Source of the DNA: Clostridia bacterium
GTDB taxonomy: Bacteria > Bacillota > Clostridia > Christensenellales > Aristaeellaceae
NCBI GenBank assembly: GCA_017512905.1
Contig: JAFWEL010000020.1
Span: 1-51,871, forward strand
Direction of reading: 5' to 3'
Length of the DNA: 51,871 nucleotides
Below are positions 39,240 through 46,032 of the stretch, piece by piece. Position 1 is the stretch's first letter; every line of letters starts with the position of its first letter. Both the position numbers and the translations under genes were made by a program. The notes below the pieces were generated by a model, which saw only the letters and a list, made by a program, of their open reading frames with translations, did not search any database and was not told the origin of the DNA.

Positions 39240-40006
39240 AGCACCCATTTAACCGCATGACAGAAGAAGAGAAGCTCTCCGCCTTCCGGGTAATGCTCCG
39301 AAACGCCGCCTCCGCAGTTTTCCTCGGCGGGGCGGGTGTATCCACGGAAAGCGGTATCCCGGACTTTCGCAGCAAGGATGGGCTGTATCATAAAACCGAA
39401 AAGCGTTTCGCCCGCTATCAGCCGGAATACCTTTTGAGCTACGAATGCCTGCGCAACGAGCCGGACGTGTTCTTTGACTACTACCGCAGTCATCTGGACG
39501 CAAGGTCTGTAGAACCCAATGCGGCGCATAAGATTCTGGCCCAGTGGGAGAAGGACGGCAAGCTGGCCGGCGTCGTCACCCAGAATATCGACGGGCTTCA
39601 CCAGAAGGCCGGAAGCGTGAATGTTCAGGAAATCCACGGGACGACCTGGCGCAACCACTGTACCATCTGTAACGTCGCTTATGGCGTGGATTTCATCTTT
39701 GAGAGCACCGGCAAGCCACGCTGCCCGAAGTGCGGTGGCATGGTACGTCCAGATGTCACCCTCTACGGTGAATTCCTGCCGAAGGAAGCGCATGACAAGG
39801 CACAGAAGATGATCCGCGACGCCGACCTGCTGATCATCGGAGGGACGTCCCTTCAGGTCGGCTCTGCGGCAGGGCTGGCAAGGCAGTTCTGCGGAGGTCG
39901 CCTGGTGATCATCAACAAGAGCAAAACACTGATGGACGGGGAGGCCGACCTCGTCTTCCACGATAGCATCGGGAAGATACTCTCGACGGTCAATTCTATG
40001 CAATGA
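39236..40006 (+). CDS. Sir2-family NAD-dependent protein deacylase
   Basis: Sirtuins remove acyl groups from lysines using NAD. The 256-residue product has the NAD-binding GGAGVSTESGIPDFR (about 26-40), TQNIDGLH, the catalytic His in EIHGT, a zinc ribbon (CTIC...CPKC) and GTSLQV. All catalytic parts are present, so it should be active in the cytoplasm. The frame reaches an ATG at 39221, but that stretch contains the ribosome binding site GGAGGG; the GTG at 39236, 7 bases after it, is the likely start. It overlaps the preceding small gene and is followed directly by the nitroreductase gene. Confidence 0.93.
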   Translation: MKHPFNRMTEEEKLSAFRVMLRNAASAVFLGGAGVSTESGIPDFRSKDGLYHKTEKRFARYQPEYLLSYECLRNEPDVFFDYYRSHLDARSVEPNAAHKILAQWEKDGKLAGVVTQNIDGLHQKAGSVNVQEIHGTTWRNHCTICNVAYGVDFIFESTGKPRCPKCGGMVRPDVTLYGEFLPKEAHDKAQKMIRDADLLIIGGTSLQVGSAAGLARQFCGGRLVIINKSKTLMDGEADLVFHDSIGKILSTVNSMQ

Positions 40007-40014
40007 GGTGCGAA

Positions 40015-40740
40015 ATGAACGAAACTATACGACAGCTTTACGAACGCAAGTCAGTTCGCGTTTTCACCGATCAACCGATAGATGAGACGGATGTTCAGGC
40101 CATCCTACGCGCCGCGGCGATGGCTCCCACTGCCGGCAACCAGCAGCTCTATACCATCCTGCGCGTGACAGACCCGGCATTGCTTTCCCGGTTGGCAGAG
40201 TCCTGCGACCATCAGCCCTTCATCGCGAAAGGAATGCTGGTGCTGGTCTTCTGCGCGGACTGCCTTAAATGGTACGACGCTTTCCGTGACGCCGGCTGCA
40301 AGCCCCGCAAGCCCGGCCCAGGCGATCTGCTGCTGGCCGTAGACGATGCTCTGATCGCTGCGCAGAACGCCGTCATCGCTGCGGAATCCCTCGGCATCGG
40401 CTCCTGCTACATCGGCGACATAATGGAAAACATGGAGACTCAGCGGGATATTCTTGGCTTGCCCGAGTACGTCTTCCCCGCTGCCCTGCTGGTGTTCGGC
40501 TATCCGACAGAGCAGCAGAAGGAGCGCAAAAAACCGGAGCGCCTGGATATTCAATATATCGTTCAGGAGAACCAATATCGGCGCAAAGACAGCGCTGAGC
40601 TGAGGGAAATGTTCTGTGGAAAGGCTGCTGATGGGGATTATGAATCGTGGATGCGTGCCTTCTGCCAACGGAAATACAACTCCTATTTCGCTAAGGAAAT
40701 GAGCCGATCGGTGTCAAAATATCTGAAACAATATGAGTGA
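40015..40740 (+). CDS. Nitroreductase-family FMN oxidoreductase
   Basis: The 241-residue product starts with the FMN-binding RKSVRVFTDQPID (about 11-23), then AAMAPTAGNQQ (about 34-44), a middle AQNAVIAAESLGIGSCYIGDI and a late GYPTEQQKERKK segment. It reduces quinones, flavins or nitro compounds using NAD(P)H. A C-terminal extension of about 60 residues beyond the core is present. An upstream ATG at 40003 overlaps the Sir2 stop, but the ATG at 40015 has AGGTG correctly placed. It is the last gene of the island operon and probably shares its NAD-linked or redox theme with Sir2. Confidence 0.92.
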   Translation: MNETIRQLYERKSVRVFTDQPIDETDVQAILRAAAMAPTAGNQQLYTILRVTDPALLSRLAESCDHQPFIAKGMLVLVFCADCLKWYDAFRDAGCKPRKPGPGDLLLAVDDALIAAQNAVIAAESLGIGSCYIGDIMENMETQRDILGLPEYVFPAALLVFGYPTEQQKERKKPERLDIQYIVQENQYRRKDSAELREMFCGKAADGDYESWMRAFCQRKYNSYFAKEMSRSVSKYLKQYE

Positions 40741-41050
40741 GGGCATGACAAGCCGCTAAAAAAGAATGTTAATTATTCGTTTAGCTGCATTCTCGTGAGA
40801 TCAACAGAAACGAACGCTTACAAAAAAGGAGACACGAAAATCGCAAAAAGGAGACATGAAAATTTGAAAATGCCGTAATTACAAGGGGTTGGGCGTTCAT
40901 AGAGCACGGTTCAAGTCCTGTTCCCTCACCTTGGAAAACAGGACTTTACTCTTTGCAAACCTCTTTCACCAAATCTCCGTCATTTTGTCACCAGTCCAAA
41001 GCCCTGTCGTGATATGATGGTAGTCACCATTTTCAAGGGGAGGTGCCGGT
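40741..41050. other. Intergenic region before the XRE-type gene
   Basis: No gene is visible in these 310 bases. A 19-base motif, AAAAAGGAGACACGAAAAT, is repeated at 40823-40841 and 40845-40863 with one mismatch. At 40909-40929 a stretch GGTTCAAGTCC...CCTCACC resembles a tRNA T-arm and 3' end, but no full tRNA can be folded. AAGTCCTGTT (40913-40922) pairs with AACAGGACTT (40937-40946) and may act as a terminator. Confidence 0.5.
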
Positions 41051-41263
41051 ATGATTTCATATTTCCGTTTATGGCATCTCCTTGAACGGCGTGGGTACTC
41101 CAGGAAGGATATCACCTGGCTTGCTGGAATCAGCGACAGCACCTATAGAAAACTGCTGAACAGTGACTCTCTTCGCATGGATGTTCTTGAGAGAATCTGT
41201 AAGGCGTTAAACGTGGATGTCGGCGACATTTGCAGTTTCAGACACTACAATCCAAATGTATAA
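41051..41263 (+). CDS. XRE/Cro-type helix-turn-helix regulator
   Basis: The 70-residue product is a compact helix-turn-helix protein: FRLWHLLERRGYSRKDITWLAGISDSTYRKLLNSDSLRMDVLERICKALNVDVGDI is covered by the motif parts KDITWLAGISDSTYRKL and LERICKALNVDVGDI. Such one-domain Cro-like proteins are common in prophages and mobile elements. The ATG at 41051 follows GGGGAGGTG. It lies 268 bases from the rpsI end and may be the control gene of the integrated element. Confidence 0.88.
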   Translation: MISYFRLWHLLERRGYSRKDITWLAGISDSTYRKLLNSDSLRMDVLERICKALNVDVGDICSFRHYNPNV

Positions 41264-41331
41264 CCTGGTTTATAAATATTCATATTATTTCAAATTCAGA
41301 CAAATGAACCGCCTGCTCTGATGGGTTTATC

Positions 41332-41378
41332 CGTAGGAGCCTAAGAACTGTCTCTATACAGCTTCTTAGGCTCCTACG
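41332..41378. terminator. 16-base-stem hairpin near the right end of the island
   Basis: CGTAGGAGCCTAAGAA (41332-41347) pairs perfectly with TTCTTAGGCTCCTACG (41363-41378); the loop itself contains CTGT and ACAG. It lies after the XRE-type gene and probably ends its transcript. A further CCCATTTT/AAAATGGG hairpin follows near 41417-41441. Confidence 0.75.
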
Positions 41379-41483
41379 CTTAACCCTTCAATAAACCCTT
41401 TTGGTCCAATAAGCCCATTTTTAACCCCTATAAAATGGGTTAAACGAGGTCAAATCAAGACAAATCCAGACAGCGCCAAAAAT

Positions 41484-41521
41484 GAGAAAAACCCCGAAAA
41501 CCGTTGCGGCATCGGGGTTTT
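41484..41521 (-). terminator. Terminator of the rplM-rpsI operon
   Basis: On the minus strand the stem AAAACCCCGA/TCGGGGTTTT (41488-41497 with 41512-41521) is followed by TTTTTCTC, 10 bases beyond the rpsI stop. A second, similar copy of this terminator exists at 35180-35213. Confidence 0.85.
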
Positions 41522-41530
41522 GGGGCTTCT

Positions 41531-41923
41531 TTAGCGCTTGGAGAACTGAGGCGCGCGACGGGCGGCCTTCAGGCCGTACTTCTTGCGCTCCTTCATGCGC
41601 GGGTCACGGGTCAGGTAGCCGGCCTTCTTGATGGCGGGCTTCAGATCCGCGTCGGCCTTGACCAGCGCGCGGGCGATGCCATGGCGAATGGCACCGGCCT
41701 GGCCGGTGAAGCCGCCGCCCTTGCAGTTGACGACGACGTCAAACTTGCCGAGGGTCTCGGTGAGCACCAGGGGCTGACGGACCACGGTCTTCAGGGTCTC
41801 ATAGCCGAAATACTCTTCCAGATTGCGCTTGTTGACGGTGATGTTGCCCTCACCGGGAATCAGACGAACGCGGGCGATCGCCTTTTTCCTTCTGCCGACA
41901 GCATGGAAACAAACATTACTCAT
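41531..41923 (-). CDS. rpsI: 30S ribosomal protein S9
   Basis: The 130-residue product is a complete uS9 protein, with [17 protein letters not shown] near the N terminus, [19 protein letters not shown] in the middle and the typical basic tail ending APQFSKR, which reaches the ribosomal P site. It follows rplM by 19 bases, the usual operon order. The last codons form the proposed attachment site of the neighbouring island; the gene itself is intact. Confidence 0.99.
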   Translation of the reverse strand: MSNVCFHAVGRRKKAIARVRLIPGEGNITVNKRNLEEYFGYETLKTVVRQPLVLTETLGKFDVVVNCKGGGFTGQAGAIRHGIARALVKADADLKPAIKKAGYLTRDPRMKERKKYGLKAARRAPQFSKR

Positions 41924-41942
41924 ATCTTCGTCCTCCTCCCTA

Positions 41943-42371
41943 TTACAGCTTCAGCGCTTCGGGCTTCTGCGCCTGATGATTGTGCTCGGGGCCGCCGTAC
42001 ACGAACAGCTTCTTCGCCATCGCGTAACCGAGGGGGCCCTTGGGCAGCATACGGCGAACAGCCTCACGGAAGGCAAATTCGCTCTTGTTGGCCATCAGCT
42101 TGCGGTAGGAGACTTCCTTCAGTCCGCCCGGATAGCCGGTATGATAGCGATAATACTTGTCGTCCAGCTTCTTGCCGGTCAAGACCAGCTTATCGGTATT
42201 CACAACGATGATATAGTCGCCACAATCACAATGAGGGGTGAAGGTGGGCTTGTGCTTGCCGCGCAGCATAGCGGCAACCTGGGATGCCAAACGGCCCAGA
42301 ACCATGCCCTCGGCGTCGATGACGTACCACTTGCGCTCGACGTTCTGGGGATTCGCCATAAAAGTACTCAC
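41943..42371 (-). CDS. rplM: 50S ribosomal protein L13
   Basis: The 142-residue product has the usual uL13 length and segments: [21 protein letters not shown] at the N terminus, [17 protein letters not shown] in the middle and [30 protein letters not shown] at the end, cited by its parts MLPKGPLG and HNHQAQKP. The frame extends to 42434, but the GTG at 42371 gives the correct family length and has GGAGGG 9 bases upstream. It is the first gene of the rplM-rpsI operon. Confidence 0.98.
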   Translation of the reverse strand: MSTFMANPQNVERKWYVIDAEGMVLGRLASQVAAMLRGKHKPTFTPHCDCGDYIIVVNTDKLVLTGKKLDDKYYRYHTGYPGGLKEVSYRKLMANKSEFAFREAVRRMLPKGPLGYAMAKKLFVYGGPEHNHQAQKPEALKL

Positions 42372-42566
42372 GAGTGTTTTCCCTCCAATTTTGTTCGTCG
42401 GTGGATTCACCGACCGCGAGAGCGCCGGCGGCACCCTCGCCTATTCAAAGCTCTTTGCATTGCTTGCCAAGGTGTGGTCAGTACCTTCGGCAGTCATGTC
42501 ATGGCCCGGGGCTAATGAGCGTATTGACACAAGTTGTATTATAGCCAAATCGCGCCATATAGTCAA
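42372..42566 (-). promoter_or_regulatory. Promoter and long leader of rplM-rpsI
   Basis: On the minus strand TTGACT (complement of 42561-42566) and TATAAT (complement of 42538-42543) are 17 bases apart. The resulting leader of about 160 bases contains a stable hairpin, GTCGGTG-aatc-CACCGAC, just before the ribosome binding site, and other GC-rich pairings. Firmicutes often carry an autoregulatory L13 leader RNA here; I could not confirm the known consensus. Confidence 0.6.
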
Positions 42567-42654
42567 CGGTTTCAGGGCGATAATTTGAACATTTAACATC
42601 GTTTTCAGCCAGCGATAATCCTTCGTCATCCGGTACGCCTTCCCAAGCTCCGTG

Positions 42655-42683
42655 TTGTCAAACGCGCCCCGATATGATACAAT
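42655..42683 (+). promoter_or_regulatory. Promoter of the hydrolase-methyltransferase operon
   Basis: TTGTCA (42655-42660) and TACAAT (42678-42683) are exactly 17 bases apart, each one mismatch from consensus. The start codon at 42722 follows about 30 bases after the expected start point. Confidence 0.75.
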
Positions 42684-42721
42684 AGATGAAGATATACAGA
42701 GGATGAGCGGCGCGGAGGTGT

Positions 42722-43543
42722 ATGCGGTTGACAGAGGAGAGCCTTTTTCTGTCCTTTTCCGGCATCCGCGTCCATTTTCGCGTGGTCCGGCCGGACGTGC
42801 CCGTTCACAGCCGCGTCATGCTGCTGGCCTCCCCGATGATCTGCGCCTTCCACTGGCGCAAGCTGCTGCCGGAGCTGTCCGGCCTCGGCTGCCTGGCCGT
42901 GCTGGTGGATCTGCCCGGGTTCGGCCAGAGCGACGCGAACGCGCCCCAGGACGCCGACACCCGGGCAAACCTGGTCTGGGGGATCCTGGACGAGGTGGAC
43001 CGGAGCCTGGACGCCCCCCTGTCGCTGTGGCACCTGGCCGGTCACGGCAGCGCCTGCGGCACCGTGCTGCACATGGGCGCGCTGTACCCCGACAGCGTCA
43101 AGTCACAGATCCACATCACCCCGGTCTTTGCCGTGGACAAATCCTTCCGAAAGCCGGAAGCGCGGGAGCGCTTCTATGGCGACAACATACTCCGCCCGGG
43201 CGGCTTCCGCCGCCTCGTCGAGCAGTGGGCGGGCTTCCCCATGGACGATTACATCGTGGACCGCATGCGCGCGCCGCTGACGCGGCCCGGCATGCGCAGG
43301 ACCTTTGACCAGATGCTGCGCTGCGCCGTCACCCCGCCCCGGGAAAGCGTGGGCTTTTGTCCCACGATGGCGCTGCTCGGCGGACGCGACCCGCTGTTGG
43401 ACGAAGGGTGTCTGGCCCAGGTGTCGGCGCTGCTCAGCGGGGCCGAGCTTCATCGCCTGGCTTCGGCGGGCCACTTTCCGATGGAAACCCACAGCAAGGC
43501 CCTTCGGGACTATCTGAGGGGCTGGCTGCGCTACAACGATTAA
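42722..43543 (+). CDS. Alpha/beta-hydrolase fold protein with altered nucleophile elbow
   Basis: The 273-residue product has the alpha/beta hydrolase layout: SPMICAFHWRKLLPEL (about 37-52) at the oxyanion strand, VDLPGFGQSD, the elbow LAGHGSACG (about 108-116), the acid in GGRDPLLDEG and the His in ASAGHFPMET. The elbow would normally be GHSxG; here the central position is Gly with Ser one place later. The protein may therefore be catalytically inactive or use a shifted Ser. The substrate is unknown. The ATG at 42722 follows GGAGG. It lies 22 bases before the SpoU-type gene, so the two form an operon. Confidence 0.85.
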   Translation: MRLTEESLFLSFSGIRVHFRVVRPDVPVHSRVMLLASPMICAFHWRKLLPELSGLGCLAVLVDLPGFGQSDANAPQDADTRANLVWGILDEVDRSLDAPLSLWHLAGHGSACGTVLHMGALYPDSVKSQIHITPVFAVDKSFRKPEARERFYGDNILRPGGFRRLVEQWAGFPMDDYIVDRMRAPLTRPGMRRTFDQMLRCAVTPPRESVGFCPTMALLGGRDPLLDEGCLAQVSALLSGAELHRLASAGHFPMETHSKALRDYLRGWLRYND

Positions 43544-43565
43544 ATTTGATAGGAAGTAAACCTGC

Positions 43566-44291
43566 ATGCCAAAGCTTGAACCCTATTCCCGCAAGCTGGA
43601 TTACAGCTACCAGCTGGGGGTCTTCCCGTCGCTGATGCTGCTGGAGGCCCGGCCCGACTGCGCCGTTCGCCTGCTGCTGCATTCCCAGGGTCTTGAAAAC
43701 GAGGGTGTCGTGAAGCTCCGGGAGCGCTGCGCCGCCCTTGGCGTGCGCGAGGAGCTGGCCGACCGGGTGCTGCGGCGGGAATCGAAGAAGGACAACTGCT
43801 TCGCGGGGCTGGTGTTCCGAAAGTATGAATCCGACCTTTCCCCGTCGGCGAACCACGCCGTGCTGTGCCAGATCACCGACAACGGCAATGCGGGCACGGC
43901 CATGCGCTCGCTGCTGGGCTTTGGCGTCAGGGACGTCGCCCTCGTGCGGCCCTGCGTGGATGTGTTCGACCCCCATGTGCTGCGCGCCTCCATGGGCGCC
44001 TTTTTCAAGCTGCGGGTCAGAACCTACGACCGCTTCGAGGACTACCGGGCCGATTTTCCCGACAGGCCTCTCTACCCCTTCATGCTGGATGGCGCCCAAC
44101 CCCTGGACGCCGTGGCCGCCGCGGCGAAGCCCCCCTTCTCGCTGGTGTTCGGCAATGAACAGACCGGCCTGCCCCCCGCCTTCGCGAAACTGGGGCAGAG
44201 CGTGCTGATCCCCCAAAGCGACGAGATCGATTCCCTGAACCTCGCGGTGGCGGTGTCCGTCGGCGCCTATGTATTCACTCGCAGACCATAA
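43566..44291 (+). CDS. SpoU/TrmH-family RNA methyltransferase
   Basis: These enzymes 2'-O-methylate tRNA or rRNA with S-adenosylmethionine and have a knotted fold. The 241-residue product carries motif 1 DNGNAGTAMRSLLGFGV (about 104-120, with the catalytic Arg), motif 2 LVFGNEQTGLP and motif 3 IPQSDEIDSLNLAVAVSV. The N-terminal 90 residues form a separate region rather than the common L30e-like substrate-binding domain. The target nucleotide cannot be told from sequence. It follows the hydrolase gene by 22 bases; AGGAAG precedes the ATG. Confidence 0.92.
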   Translation: MPKLEPYSRKLDYSYQLGVFPSLMLLEARPDCAVRLLLHSQGLENEGVVKLRERCAALGVREELADRVLRRESKKDNCFAGLVFRKYESDLSPSANHAVLCQITDNGNAGTAMRSLLGFGVRDVALVRPCVDVFDPHVLRASMGAFFKLRVRTYDRFEDYRADFPDRPLYPFMLDGAQPLDAVAAAAKPPFSLVFGNEQTGLPPAFAKLGQSVLIPQSDEIDSLNLAVAVSVGAYVFTRRP

Positions 44292-44332
44292 TCTGTCTTT
44301 CCCCACGACCTGAAACACTGGACGGTGATATC

Positions 44333-46024
44333 GTGTTTTTCCGCGGCTACAGCATACTCAGCAGCATGGCCCGGGCGGAGGCGCTGCCCTCCCCGCTGGC
44401 CACGGGCGCGGCCAGGGACTGGGCGCTCGCCGGGGCGCACCTGGCCATGAGCCGGGACCTGCCCGCCATGACGCTCTCCCAGCGGCTCTCCGACCCGCAG
44501 GCCTACCTGCGCCTTCAAAGGGGGCGGCGGCAGGCGCTGGAGGCGCTGATGGCCGTGGAACCCGACAGGCCGCGCCTGGAGCGCCTCTGCGACCTGATCT
44601 GCATGATCGTCGAGGAATCCTCCTGGGCGGAAAACCCCAAGGGCGCGCCGTTCGACGACGACCAGCACCCCCGCATCGACTTCCAGTGCGCCGAGACGCT
44701 GATGCTGCTGGCCTGGGTCCAGCGCGCCATGGGCGAGCGGCTGGGGGCGAGGGTGTCCGCCAAGCTCCAATACGAAGCCCGCAGGCGGGTCTTCTCTCCC
44801 TTCCTGGCCCATTCCGACTACCCCTTTATGCGCTTCCTGGGTCCCGGGAGCGCCCGGTCCGACCGGCCGATCTGCATACTCAGCGACATATTGCTGTCCT
44901 CCGTAGTGCTGGAAACGGACGCTGGCCGCCGGGGCGCGGTGATGAAGCAGGCGCTTCGGCTGATCGACCAGGCCGTGCAGGCCCGGGACCAGCGCGTCGC
45001 CCCGCTGGCGGATGAGCTGGCCGAGACCGCGGCCGTCACCGACCTGTGCATGCTGCTGCGCAAGCTGACCCGGGGACAGATGGATCTGACCGGGATCTAC
45101 CCCACCGGCGACTGGCTGGACGGGCTGCTGGTGCCGTGGATCGACGGCGATTGCTTTGTCGATCCCGCCACCGGCGACATGAAGCCCCGGCTCTCCGGCC
45201 AGGCGCTGTTTCGCGTGGGCCTGGCCAGCGGCGACGACGCGCTGACGGCCCTGGGCGCGGCGCTGCACCAGAAGGGCCGGATTCCCTCCCCCACGGTGAC
45301 GGGACGGATGCTGGACCTGTCCTGCGCGGCCATGCTCTCCGCCCAGGTGGACAGGCCCCCGAAGCTGAAGCACTCGGCCACCGCCCGCAACCGTCTGATG
45401 CTGTCCCGGTTCAGCGGCATGACCTGCGCGCTGCATGCCGGCGGGGACAGGGGCAACGCCGGAAGCCTGGTGCTGTTCGCCGATGACAGGCCGGTCCTGG
45501 TGGAGACGCCGAAGCGCGCCTCCCTGCCGCTGATCGACGGCATTCCCCAGCTGTCCTCCCCCGGGGAAAACGCCCCGGAGGCGGCCTTCGGCGCGGAGGT
45601 CTGCCCGGCGGACTTTGAGACGCAGCCCGAGCGGGACCTGATGAGCGTGGACCTGACCCACGCCTGGCCCGCCCGCGTCGGCGCGCGCTCGATCCAGCGC
45701 ACGGCCATGGTATTGCGCCGGGACGAGGCCCTGCGCCTGGTGGACGCCTTCGACCTCGAAAAGGCATCCATGGTGACCTTCCGCTTCATCACGCCCCAGA
45801 AGCCTGAAACGATCAAGCCCGACGGCAGCACACCGGCGGGTGTGCGCCTCGGGCCTGTCGTATTGACCTGGGAGGGCGATATGCGCTGCGACATCGTAGC
45901 ACTGGACGAGCGCTTTGCCGCCGAAGAAAGCGAAGGCGCGACGCTGTTCTGCGTCGCGCTGACGCCGCCCTCCCCCGTGGGGCGCGGCTTCTTCACGTTT
46001 TATTTCGCAAGGTCGGGGCTGTAG
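44333..46024 (+). CDS. Heparinase II/III-like protein
   Basis: The 563-residue product has an alpha-helical N-terminal half (about 60-310, with HPRIDFQCAETLMLLAWVQ and YPTGDWLDGLLVPWIDG) and a beta-rich C-terminal half (about 345-560). This matches the toroid plus beta-sandwich architecture of heparinase II/III and alginate lyase relatives. No signal peptide is present. It might cleave uronic-acid-containing polysaccharide or oligosaccharide, but catalytic residues could not be assigned with confidence. The start is a GTG at 44333; an ATG at 44366 is an alternative, and neither has a strong ribosome binding site. Its stop nearly meets that of the convergent solute-binding protein gene (8-base gap). 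Confidence 0.7.
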   Translation: MFFRGYSILSSMARAEALPSPLATGAARDWALAGAHLAMSRDLPAMTLSQRLSDPQAYLRLQRGRRQALEALMAVEPDRPRLERLCDLICMIVEESSWAENPKGAPFDDDQHPRIDFQCAETLMLLAWVQRAMGERLGARVSAKLQYEARRRVFSPFLAHSDYPFMRFLGPGSARSDRPICILSDILLSSVVLETDAGRRGAVMKQALRLIDQAVQARDQRVAPLADELAETAAVTDLCMLLRKLTRGQMDLTGIYPTGDWLDGLLVPWIDGDCFVDPATGDMKPRLSGQALFRVGLASGDDALTALGAALHQKGRIPSPTVTGRMLDLSCAAMLSAQVDRPPKLKHSATARNRLMLSRFSGMTCALHAGGDRGNAGSLVLFADDRPVLVETPKRASLPLIDGIPQLSSPGENAPEAAFGAEVCPADFETQPERDLMSVDLTHAWPARVGARSIQRTAMVLRRDEALRLVDAFDLEKASMVTFRFITPQKPETIKPDGSTPAGVRLGPVVLTWEGDMRCDIVALDERFAAEESEGATLFCVALTPPSPVGRGFFTFYFARSGL

Positions 46025-46032
46025 GGGTCCGG

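Larger units (their letters stand above)
35245..41579. mobile_element. Island bounded by rpsI 3'-end direct repeats (putative integrated element)
   Basis: The limits are the identical 27-base blocks at 35245-35271 and 41553-41579, in the same orientation. Everything between differs from its surroundings: lower GC, opposite strand (plus) to rpsI, and cargo unrelated to sugar use or translation. The 3' end of rpsI is a known integration site of conjugative and mobilizable elements in streptococci, where the gene end is rebuilt by the element. No integrase, relaxase or replication gene is visible, so this would be a decayed or non-autonomous element. An XRE-type regulator sits near the right end, as in many such elements. 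Confidence 0.6.

Noticed and set aside
40900..40935. A tRNA gene
   Set aside because: Only a T-arm-like stretch and a 3'-like end are present; no acceptor, D or anticodon arm can be formed upstream.
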